64,000 nt of DNA, from the NCBI GenBank assembly GCA_023105745.1, contig JALGQZ010000011.1, positions 31,804,612 through 31,868,611 of the forward strand, written 5' to 3'. Under the pieces are notes generated by a model. It saw nothing but the letters and a program-made list of their open reading frames with translations. It did no database searches and had not been told where the DNA came from. Origin of the DNA: Austropuccinia psidii. Its lineage: Eukaryota; Basidiomycota; Pucciniomycetes; Pucciniales; Sphaerophragmiaceae. Below, one piece after another: positions 32,314 through 43,504 of the stretch. Positions within the stretch are counted from its first letter, which is position 1. Each line of letters opens with the position of its first letter. The translations under genes were made by a program, and so were the position numbers.

Positions 32314-35300
32314 ATGATGTACATAGAAGTATTAGTGTAGAAATTGGCAAACTTGAGTCAAAGTTAAAGCAAATTACACTAGACATCAATGATTTAAAGA
32401 AAAATGACAAGCAACATTCTGATTGGCATCAATTGACAACTGTCACCCTTGAGTCAATTAGCAATGCTTGTGAAAGAATTGAGACCCAATGTCAAAATAA
32501 TGACACAGAGGATCCTTCTATTTTTAAAGTAAATGATAGACTTAAAACTCTTGAAGACCATGTCTTACAAATAATTAAGAACACCAATCAATTTGCTATA
32601 CATTTAGCAAAAAGTGACAGTGAGAGGCAGAAATTGAAGAATGATATAATTGCAAGTGTGGAGCAAATTCATAAGAATCATGAACCACATATGCCAAGAC
32701 ATTCTACACCTTTTACTGAAGAAAAACTTTCCGTCAAAGAAAGTTTGACTCCATTCTTAGGAGAAAATGCCTACTCTGCAAGAGATATTCCCAAAATAGA
32801 AGAATGGCCAACATTCTCTGGTGAAGGAGAATATAACCGTATTGAATTCATCAGAACTATTGATATGTTGCAAGAAGACTTTAATATACCTGATGAAATC
32901 ATAGTGGTAAAATTACACTGTTTGTTTACCAGAACTGCAAAGAAATGGTATTACAAAATGAGGATTGATCATGGTAAACATGACTGGTCTTGGTGGAAAT
33001 CTGAAGTTATTACCAAATGGGCCAATAATTCTTGGAGGTTTAAAATGGAGAATGCTTTTGAAAGTGCCATTTTTAACTCAGAAAAAGACAAACCACTTAC
33101 TTGGTTCTTCAAACAAAAAGACAGATTATCTTCTTTACACCCAGATATGTCTGACACTATGATTAATATGAAAATATTAAGAAAGTGTGGAGGAGAACTG
33201 GAACATGCTATCAAAAGCAGATGTGTGGAACCTTGTTCAACAGAGGACTACATTAATGCTATGGAAGATATCATTACCAGGACAAGAATTGGTAAGACTT
33301 GGATTAAAAACCCAATAGAGTCCAAAATAGTCTCAAAGATTCCTAGAGAGGAAAGGAGACCAGAAAGACCTGTCTTGAAGTGTCATAAATGTGGAAGTAC
33401 TTCACATTTAGCCAACACTTGTCCTAAGAAGACAAAAATCAATGAAGTTCAAGTCATTGAAGAAATTCAGTGTACTGAAGAGAAAGAGGAGTCTGATCAA
33501 GATTCTGCAATCTCTGAAGATACACCAGTGGAAGACTATCCCATTGAAAACATTTCAGCTTTCTTTGAGGTCACAGAAGTCCATACCCACTTGCCACAGT
33601 ACAGTGAAGATTGCTGCAACCTGATCAATATCCAAGATGCCAGAATGTGTAGAACAAAACCTGCTAGAGGAAATGGTTATACTGCTGGAACATCCTGTAT
33701 CACATCAGTTCTGATAAGTGATATTGAAGCCAAAGTAAATTTGGATACAGGGGCATTTTGCACTTGTGTTGGCAAAGATTATCTCCAAATTATACATCCT
33801 GAATGGAAAAACCATCTATTACCAATAGAAGGTGTACAATTCAGTAGTGCCAGTAACAATATGTACCCCTTGGGCATATTGGACACTAATATTGTATTCC
33901 CACATCCAGCAGGAAGTGTAAGAATGAAAACTGAGATTGTAGTAATGGATAATTGCACATCTCAGCACATCATTCTTGGAAATGATTACTTGAATATTTA
34001 TGGTATTGATATAAATAACCATAAAGACAGATATTTCACAATTGGAGATAACAAGAGACAAAAATTTGCTTTCTCCAATATGCCAAAACAGGTATCTGTA
34101 GTATCTTCTGTCAAGGATACTTAAAAAGATGAATTTGTGACTAATCAACTTGTTGAAGCACAAATTAACCAATCATTGTCACCAAAGATGAGGAATGAGC
34201 TTATTAATGTGTTATACACATATAAAAATGCATTTGCCTCTGATAATGAACCATTAGGCGCTATAAGAGGACATGAAGTTGATATTACTCTTAATATTGA
34301 CAGACCATATCCTCCAGTACTTAGAAGACCAGCTTATCCAGCCAGTCCCAGAGCTAGAGAGGCCTTGGAAAAACATATCCAAGAGTTGATCCAACTTGGT
34401 GTGCTAAGGAACGTAGGCCATAATGAGGAAGTTGAAGTGACAACACCTGTTATTATTGCATGGCATAATGATAAGTCAAGAATGGTTGGAGATTTTAGAG
34501 CTTTGAATACCTACACAGCTCCAGATAGGTATCCAATCCCTAGAATTCAAGAAACCTTGACTCAATTGTCTAAATCCAAGTATATAACATCAATGGATGC
34601 ATTGAAAGGCTTCCATCAAAATGTTTTGACGCCTAAAGCTAAGAAATTACTTAGAATTATCACTCACTGTGGCATTTTTGAGTATCTTAGAATGCCATTT
34701 GGCATTAAAGATGCTCCATCTCATTATCAAAGAATGATGAATACCATCTTCCCCACAGAGTTGTCTGAAGGATGGCTTATCATTTATATTGATGATATTA
34801 TTATATGTTCTGACTCATGGTCTTTGCACCTTGAAAGACTTGCAAGAGTACTTCATAAAGTTGCAGAAGTGAACATGAAAATTTCACTTAAGAAATGCAA
34901 TTTTGGTTTTGAAGAACTCAAAGCATTAGGACATGTTGTTTCTGGTTTGAGCTTGGGTATTGACAAGAATAAAGTAGCAGCAGTGTTACTTAAGCCAATA
35001 CCCCAGAATAAAAAAGAAATGATGTCTTTTCTTGGATTTGCTAGTTACTATAGGCAACACTTGAAAGATTTTGCAATTCTAGCCAAGTCACTCTATAGAA
35101 TCTGTGATCAACAGACTGTATTTGAGATGACACAGGAAAGAATTAAAGCTTATGAGAAGATAAAGAAAGCCCTTACAGAAGCACCTTTACTCCTCATGCC
35201 TGACTGGAATATTCCTTTTAAATTGTACATTGATGCATGTGGAGATGGACTAGGGGCAGCCCTACATCAAGTCCAGATTATTGATGACAAACCTACAGAA

Positions 35301-37238
35301 GGACCAGTTTGTTATATCTCAAGACAAATCAAACCAACAGAAGCCAGATATGGTGCAAGCCAAATGGAGTGCTTATGTTTGGTATGGGCACTTGATAAAC
35401 TACACTATTATCTTGATGGCAGTGTTTTTGAAGTGATAACTGACTGTAATGCCGTGAAATCACTTCTTAACATGAAAACTCCCAACAGACATATGTTGAG
35501 ATGGCAAATAGCCATTCAAGAATATAGAGGAAACATGACTATAGTTCATAAAGCAGGAAACATTCACAAGAATGCTGATGGACTTAGTAGATGGGCTTTA
35601 GCCAACACTCCTGATAACCCAGCTTATGTACCTTTGGAAGCTGAACCACAGATTCCAATTGAAGGAATTAACATAACTGATATTGGGACTGAATTCTTTG
35701 AAGAGGTCAGAGAGTCTTATAAACAAGACAAGAATTGCCATATCTTGACTTCTTTATTGGATAAAGACTGCAAAGATACATCTTTGGTTAATGCACTAGA
35801 TGAAGTTTGGAAAAATTCCTATTCTGAAGGAAGATTTCACTTGTTTGATGGGATTATTTACCATAGAACAAAACATTCTTGTGTGATGACACTGTGTAGT
35901 AGATTGCTTATCAATACCATTCTTCATGAATGCCATGATAGCATTTACTCTGGACACCTATCAGAAGACAGAACACTTGAAAAAGTAAAGAACTGTGCAT
36001 GGTGGCCATCTTGGAGAAAAGAAACCATTGAATATTGCCATACCTGTGATAGATGCCAAAAAGCAAACAGGAGTACAGGCAAGAAATTTGGATTGATGAT
36101 CCATATTCAAGAACCAAAATCCCCTTGGGAAGTTGTTCACATGGATTGGGTCACAGCACTTCCTCCAAGTGGTGACAAAAGTTATAATGCTTGTTTAGTC
36201 ATTGTAGACAGATATAGCAAAACTCCCATATTCTTACCATGTCATAAACATGACACTGCTATGGATACAGCTCTTCTTTTATGGAGTAGAGTTATTTCTC
36301 ATACAGGGTTATTTAAGAATATCATAAGTGACAGAGACCCCAAGTTCACATCTGCACTTTGGACCAATCTTCATAGATTGTTTGGGACTAAGTTATCATT
36401 CTCTACAGCATATCACCCTCAAACAGATGGGCTAGCAGAGAGGATGATTCAAACTTTAGAAGACATGATCAGGAGATTTTGTGCTTATGGATTAGAATTC
36501 AAAGACTCAGATGGCTTTACCCATGACTGGTGCACTCTGATACCTGCATTAGAATTGGCATACAAGACATCAGTCCACTCTTTCACAGGACAAACTCCTG
36601 CTATGTTAGAAAAAGGATGGAATCCAAGACTCCCAGCAGACACACTGAGGAAAGACTTGATTGACATTCATCCTACAGCTTCCAGCTTCAAATTAATGCT
36701 AGATAAAGTAAAACACCATGCAAAACAGAGTATGGATGATGCTTTTGATTATGCAAAACAGAAGTGGGACAAGAGTCATAAAGTACCAGACTTCAAAGTA
36801 GGGGACTTAGTTTTAGTTTCAACCTTGAATTTTAATAATATCAAAGGCCCAAAGAAACTTAAAGATTCTTATGTAGGACCTTTTGTTATTGTTGCTTTAC
36901 ATGGAACCAATGCAGTTCAAGTGGAATTGAGTGGTGAATTGGAAAATAAACACCCCACATTTCCAGTCAGCTTGATAAAACCTTATCAACCAGCTGATAA
37001 AGAATTGTTTCCTTTAAGAAACCCAACTCCTTTAACTGTACCACCTGTGGAACAGAATGAAGACAAAAAGATAAAGAAAGTCATTAAAGAAAGGAGACTT
37101 AGGGGTAAAAATCAAAGAGAATATCTTGTCAGATATAGAAATCCAGTACATGAAGATGAATGGATGGCAGAATCAGAAATACCTGACTCAGATAAACTCT
37201 TAAAAAGATTTAGACATGAAAGAAGGCCACAAGCCTGA
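31536..37238 (+). CDS. gag-pol: Gag-Pol polyprotein of element D1 with one in-frame TAA
   Basis: 1900 codons in one frame, with a single stop at codon 863 (34122-34124). The ATG at 31536 (MVHTRNG) is the first ATG of the whole leader. Gag has a tryptophan-rich capsid-like part ([19 protein letters not shown]) and zinc knuckle C616-X2-C-X4-H-X4-C629. The protease site is LDTGA with Asp737. RT has YIDDII with both Asp (first at 1086). RNase H keeps [15 protein letters not shown] and NADGLSR (Asp1348). Integrase has its HHCC finger and D-D-35-E (Asp at 36330, Glu at 36438). A chromodomain-like end follows (about 37100-37200). At the site of the TAA the D2 copy reads TAT, and no overlap or frame change exists, so the stop is most simply a mutation; readthrough is the alternative. 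Confidence 0.9.
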
Positions 37239-37299
37239 ATATGTCTATAAATGTGCTTTAAATTACTTGATCTGAGTAATGTGAAGAGGTTGGACAGTG

Positions 37300-37320
37300 G
37301 ACATTACCCCCTTTGGGGCC
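37300..37320 (+). other. Short G/C hairpin before the polypurine tract of D1
   Basis: ACCCCC-TTT-GGGG forms a tight stem-loop in the spacer between the pol stop and the polypurine tract. D2 has it near 63292 and the family E element has CCCC/GGGG arms with a different loop near 712-733. The position is conserved while the loop differs. Confidence 0.5.
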
Positions 37321-37365
37321 TTATTCTTTTTTCACTAATAAAATTGTAGTACAATTTTATTTTTT

Positions 37366-37377
37366 GGTGGGAGGGAA
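37366..37377 (+). other. Polypurine tract of D1
   Basis: GGTGGGAGGGAA directly precedes the 3' LTR, after a T-rich run. Confidence 0.8.
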
Positions 37378-39301
37378 TGTGAGCCTTGAGGTATATTTTA
37401 CATACCCAAATAGGCCACAATTATCTTAAAAAGAAATTTTGAATTATGCAAAACTCATAAGTCATGCATATATCCAAAATTCATAATTTTCAATTTCAGA
37501 AAAGATGAATAACTTTTTATTGAGTAAGTAAATCCATGGATTTAAGACCAGATTTGGATTCTACACGAAAATTCACCTAGGGTAGCTCCATAGAGTGAAT
37601 AAGCTCAATTTAAGTATTTGAGGTGGTAAAATGGAAAATACTTCAATACCACATCATTAATACCACATAAAAGATTCGTGAAAATTTTTGTTTTTCTTGA
37701 TTTTTAGCCAAAATAATGGGAAAGTGAGAAATACCATGTTACATATACACTAAGAATAGTGTTATGCATGTTTTGAGCACTTAATATCATGGTATTCTTA
37801 CATGGACTTTTGGTACACCCATAGTGGATATCTCACTTTAAGCTTAAAATTACTATTTTGACATAAAAATTAGGCAAGGGGGACAAAAGACATCAAAGAG
37901 AGCCAGGGTACCCAACTTCTGAGGCCTCAGAGGCGTGGATAGCTCCAGAGCATGGATCCATGGCTCATCTTGGCCCAATTGGTAAACTAAAACTCTTTGG
38001 GAACTTGGTTACCAAGTTACACCTACTGTAATTATAAGAAAAATAGCAAATAACCTGCTATTTTGACATGCCAAGGAGGTAATAAGCTACTTAGGCTCCT
38101 GTAACCACGTCAATTCTTGATGACTTTCCATGACTAGACCCTAAAAGAGTAATTAAACCCTTTTGGGATCCATATTTATTGATTTACCTCATAGCAACCA
38201 GCAAAATACTGCTATTTGCAATTCTACGTAGAAATGAGGTAAAAACTTCAAAAATTCATTAAAAATACAATTCTTAATGAATCTTCCTGAAACTTTCAGG
38301 ACCAATGAAGAACTGTATTATCTATGGTACAACCAAAAAGAATTATGGTTTTACTAGTAAAATTAAAAGTTTTACTTACACTCCATTTTTGACCATTCTA
38401 CGTGAAACACTGAATCTTCAAAAATTCACAGTAATTACAACCTGTGATGAAATTGGCAATAACATTGATAACTTTGAGAAATCAATGATTATTTTAGAAT
38501 AAAAAGAAGATTTACAGATGTTACTCCTTTTATTCTTAACCATATTGGGGTTGGTAGTCACGTAAAAGCATCAATTAAGTAATTATGATAATCTTACGTG
38601 ACAACAGATGATGCAATCATTAATCCAAAAGGGTTTATTGTTTTCTCACTCACTGGTTTTTCAGTTTGCTCCATGGCACGCCTCTGTGAGCTGTTGTTGA
38701 CTTAAAAGAAGCCTATTCTTGCTGTTTTTTCCGTATCATCATCTTATCAATTTATTAAATCATTATTACCAACAAGTAAGTATTAGTTAAAGCTATTCTT
38801 AAGTGTTTTAAATCTTTCCAAATCATCCAGAAAGACGTGAAATCCTAGAATCCAACTATATATTGTTGTAATACTGTTATAAATCCTTTTGATCCCTTAA
38901 ATCCACAATTCTACGTCAAATTTCTCTACTCTTATCTATCAATAAGTTCTTTGGAGTATTAGTGAGTCATTTATTCTTAATTCTTAAAGTTTTTCTCTAG
39001 TAATAGTTTTCTTCAAGAATTATCTTTATAATTATTCTTGCAAAAGATAATTATATATTAAAATAATTTTATTATTTTAATAAAGAAGTTTTTATTATTA
39101 AATTCTTCTTGTAATTGATTCTTGTAGACAATTACTTGCTCACTGTTAAAATCACTAGTAGTGCTTAACACGTGAAAGAAATAATTTTTTAATTATTTAA
39201 TTGTGGTTATAATAATATTTTATTATTATATTTCATAAGAACAGACATAGTACTGTTGATTAATAGTAATATTATCACCAGTTTCATAGTCACATCTTAC
39301 A
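37378..39301 (+). repeat. 3' LTR of element D1
   Basis: 1924 bp, same ends as the left LTR, about 17 differences, including one extra A near 38500. Confidence 0.95.
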
Positions 39302-39370
39302 ATTAGGATAGATACTGTAAAGTTGTTTTGTAACCTTTTTGAATATGTGGTCATATCTCAAAGGCTCAAA
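39302..39370 (-). repeat. Start of the G 3' LTR, right of D1
   Basis: On the minus strand the LTR would start TTTGAGCCTTTGAGATATG (TG decayed to TT) at 39370, next to a polypurine-like TGGAAGGGAA. It contains the D1 target duplicate ATTAG (39302-39306). It continues left of D1 at 29014. Confidence 0.65.
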
Positions 39371-42085
39371 TTCCCTTCCACCAAAAATGATTGTACCACA
39401 ATGTGATATAGTTAATTTGGGTATCATCCACTGTCCTACCTCTTCATTAGACTTTATTAGTCTTGAAGCTCAATAATTCTTAAGCTTTTCTATTCTTTAG
39501 GTCTTCTTTCATGTCTAAACCTCCTTAATAGCTTATCAGCATGAGCTATGTGCTTCTAAAGTAGCCATTCATATTCTTCAGTTGGGTTTCTATACCTTAC
39601 AAGGTATTACCTTTCTTTTTTGTTTCTTGTCCTCCTTTCTTTAAGGACTTTTAAAGTTTTATTTTCTTCTCCTTATTCTAGAGGGGGAATCTCAAGTAGT
39701 GGTTTATTTATTAGGGAAAATAACTCTTTATCACTCAAGCTGTAAGGATTTATCAGATCCACAGGGAAAGCTGTGTGTTTCTTCATTAATTTGGTCTTCA
39801 ATTTAGTTGAACAGCATTAGGGCCATGTAGTGCTCTTATACTAAAGGGTCCTTAAAAGGAATATTTCAATTTCTTTTGTAATTTAATGTTATTAAAGCAT
39901 ATAGTTGATACTAAGAACAAGTCTCCTACTTTAAAGTCAGGTGGCTTATGACTTTTGTCCCATCTTTCTTTTGCATATTTGAATGAATCTTTCATACATC
40001 TGTTGGCATGATGCCTTTATTTTTCAAGAATTATTTTGAATCTGCTTTCTGTTGGATTTATATTAGCTAAGTCCTTTTTGAGAGTATCATAAGGAAGTCT
40101 TGGATTACAGCCTTTTTCTAACATTGCTGGTGTTTTGTCAGTTGAATAATGGATTTATTTCTTATATGCCAGTTCAAGAGTTGGTATGACGGTACACCAA
40201 TCAACAGTAAAACCATCAGAGTCTTTGAATTCTAGTCCATAAGCATATAATCTTTTGATCATTTTTTCTAAAGCTTGTATCATTATTTCTGATAGACAAT
40301 CAGCTTGGGGGTGGTAAGCTGTTTAGAATGATAACTTTGTTCCAAACAAGTTATGGAGATTTTTCCATAATGCTGAAGTTAATTTTGGAGCTCTATCACT
40401 TATGATGTTTTGGAATAAGCCTATATGACTAATGACTCTATTCCATATCATTATGGCTTTGTCCATAGATGTGTCATTTTTATGAAATGGTAAGAAAATT
40501 GGGGTTTTGCTGTACCTGTCAACTAGTACTAGGCATGCATCAAAACTCCTGTCTCTTCCTGGAGTTAAGGCTGTTACCCAATCCATGTGAACTATTTCCC
40601 ATGGTTAATTTGGTTCCTGGATTTGGATCATCATTACAAATTTCTTTCCTGTTGCTCTTTTTGCTTTTTGACATCTGTCAAAGATTTGGAAGTACTCTGC
40701 AAAATCCTTTCTCCAATTTTGACACCAAGAGCATGTTTTCACCATCTCTAGTTTTGTATCTTCTGAGTGTTGTCCAGATACAACACTATCATGACATTCA
40801 TTTAGGATAGTTTTATCAGATTCCTATCTGTTGAGGTCATAACACATGTGTGTTTAGTACTATGATAAGGGATTCCATCAAGTAGGTGGAATATTCCTTC
40901 ATCATATGCTTTTTTCCATATTTAATCTAGTTTGGAGGATAGTGATAGGTCTTTGCAATATCTCATAAATAGTTGGCATGAGATATGACAATTTGTGTTC
41001 ATCTTGTAGTTTTCTTTGACTTGATTAAATAATTCTGTGCCAGTGTCTGTGACACAAATGCATGCTATAAAATGCTGTTCCTGTGGTACCCATGCTGGGG
41101 TTTCAGGTGTATTTGCTAAATACCATCTGCTAAAACCATTGGAATTTTTATGAATATTTCCATATTTATGAACCATGGCTTCTCTAGCTCTTGGGATAGC
41201 GGGGTAAGCTGATCTTCTTTACAGGGGTTGAGAAGATTTTTTCACATTAAGAGAAATATCTATATCATGTCCAAAGATAGCATCTAGTGGTTCTTTGTCA
41301 GTTTTAAAGCCACTTTTATGTTTAAATAAGAGATCAGCCAATCTTTCTTTAGTTTTTTCTGTTAATATTTAATTAAATTCTGCCTGTATAAGTTTTTCAC
41401 TTATTAATGAATGTCTTTTTGGGCTTTTCTCTTCATTTTCAATAACAGTAATTTTTCCTTTTATTTTTTAAAAACAAAATTTCTGTCTTTTATTGTCTTC
41501 TATTGTAAAATATCTGTCTTTCTGGTTAGAGATATCTACACCATAGATTGACAAGTAATCATTCCCTGATATGAAATGGTTACTAGTACAGTTTTCCATT
41601 ACTATAAACTCTACTTTCACTCTTATACATTGGGAAGGGTGAGGAAAAATTATTGTCAAGTAAATTATTCCAAGGGCCTTCATGCTCTCACTTGCACTCC
41701 TAAATCTAACCCAATTTATTGTTATACATTTTTCTTCCCAATCTGGTATGATTGTTTTCAAAGAAATCTTACCAACACAGGTGCAGTATGCTCCTGTGTC
41801 CAGGCTTACCTTTTCCTATTTGTTTTCTACCATTAAAATACTTATACTTGACTTTCCAGCTGTGCATCCCACTCCTTTTGCAAGTTTGATTCTATGAAGC
41901 TTGGCATCTTGTATGTTTGTGAGGCTTGTATAAGATGTTACAGCCTGTGGTAAGCTTGAATTTAGATCTAGTACTTCACATTAAATAAATATTATTAATT
42001 TTTGCATTGATTTTATAAATTTAATCACTTTCATAAGTTTCTGACTCTTCAGTGTCTTTTGAAGAGGCAGATTCATCTGCTTTAT
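39371..42085 (-). pseudogene. Decayed gag-pol of element G with RT region deleted
   Basis: Minus-strand pieces match the D1 polyprotein: the chromodomain/tail (about 39480-39800), integrase (40323-40586, MDWVTALTPG through ISDRAPKLTSALW), the region after RNase H (40922-41176) and the protease (41468-41800, with DTGAYCTCVG intact). At about 41175-41182 the start of RT (PRAREA) runs straight into the end of RNase H (MVHKYGN). D1 has about 1.19 kb there, so RT and RNase H are deleted as a block. Stops and frame changes are frequent. Gag is cut by the B LTR at 42086. Confidence 0.8.
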
Positions 42086-43504
42086 TGTCAGGCTGGGTCT
42101 ATGATAAAGTGTTAATAAAGGTATATAAAACTATAACTATGACTTTCACACAGATAAAAAACTATTTTAAAAGGCTTTGGTTAAATATATTAAGGGCTTT
42201 ACTAATAAAATTAGTGGTGGTGAGAACTACTGAAAGCCCCAGATGCAGTTTTACCTGTTGGGTTACAATAATAAAGACTACAATACTTAAGTTAAAAGTA
42301 TACCTGACTTTTTTTCCAAGAGTATAACTGTTTTTGGACAGTTTTACTATGTACAAGCTTGAGAACAGGATGAGGAAACCCTTTCTGGTGGAGAAAAGGC
42401 CTCCTTTTATTCTAAAATGGGGTGGAATGGCCCTCTAGACCATCAACTTAGAGGAAGTGAAGAGTTTTTCACTTCAGGGTAGTGGCTTGTGGTTTCCACA
42501 AAGCCTGTAAGCACTTTATTGGGCTCAGATGTGGTTTTGAAACCACATATGGGCAGTTTTTACCATTACAGGATGAAAATTTTAATCTGGGGACCACACA
42601 GCCCTCTTCTGACATATATGATGCATAGAATGCTGTACAGAGCCTGTATGAGACCCCATTATTGAATGAACTATGAGGTATTGAATTATAAACATTCTTC
42701 TTTGTCTTTTTGACACCTCATAATCATGGTTATGGGATATTATCCCACAATAAAGGCGTTTTGGCCCAATTGTGCAATTTTAACGTTAAAACTTCTATAA
42801 ATTTGTCAGTTTTTGAGATATTGAGCTCAACGTGGGTTCATTGTGTAGTTATGGATGCGATCTACACGATGGTAAATCATTTGGTATGTGTAATATTAAA
42901 CATGGCAGAGGTATGTCATGTACAAGTTCTGTTATTCATACATATGATTTTCTCAATATCTGTATGGAGTTATTTGCTCCATAACTTTTGTTCTAGATGG
43001 GATATGGAGAAATGAAAGGCATCATCAGAGAGCCCTGATTGTTCTCTTTTCAAAAAGACCCCACTTGAGGTATCTCAAACCAAAGCTGTAGAAGGTAGAT
43101 GAGAGGTGAATATTTTATTCACTCTTATTTGACCTTATTTTGGCAATAAATTCTGTAGTTTTTGTGCTAGCTCAATTTGGCTAGTACAATTGGATAGCCC
43201 TGACTTAGAGCTTCAATTTGCATACCCATTTTATGGGGTTAAGCCTCTTCCTCTGGATTTCAGATGAGAGGTGAAAATTGAGGCTTATGCGCAGCAGCAA
43301 CTTTGAGCAGGAATAACTTTGCATTTCTTTGTCCTATGATAATGGGACTGGTATATTTTGCAATAGGTGAGTTTTCTATTTATTTTGATACTTTTTTGAG
43401 CTTATTTTGCTCAACTCCATGCTTTTGTGGTATCTTAGCTCTACCATTGTTTTATGGTATTTGGCTGTCATGCTTGTGCTCTGGTTTTGAGTCACAGGCT
43501 GACA
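42086..43504 (-). repeat. 3' LTR of element B
   Basis: TGTCAGGCTGGG...CAGGCTGACA. The inner hairpin is at 42525-42550 with one mismatch; the outer arms are eroded. Confidence 0.88.

Larger units (their letters stand above)
29015..39301 (+). mobile_element. Complete Ty3/gypsy chromodomain retrotransposon, element D1
   Basis: 10,287 bp with LTRs of 1923 and 1924 bp, PBS, predicted spliced ORF1, Gag-Pol, polypurine tract and 5-bp duplication ATTAG. About 16 substitutions and one indel separate the LTRs by my count (about 0.9%). It inserted in the LTR of the older element G. RT, RNase H and integrase motifs are intact; the one visible lesion is a TAA at 34122-34124 inside Gag-Pol. Confidence 0.95.

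Noticed and set aside
34137..37238. A separate pol gene starting at GTG 34137
   Set aside because: It is in the same frame as the upstream Gag-protease frame and differs only by the TAA at 34122; D2 reads through there. It is one Gag-Pol.
41168..41190. Removal of an intron as the cause of the RT loss in G
   Set aside because: The corresponding D1 sequence has no GT donor at the left edge, so splicing does not explain the junction.
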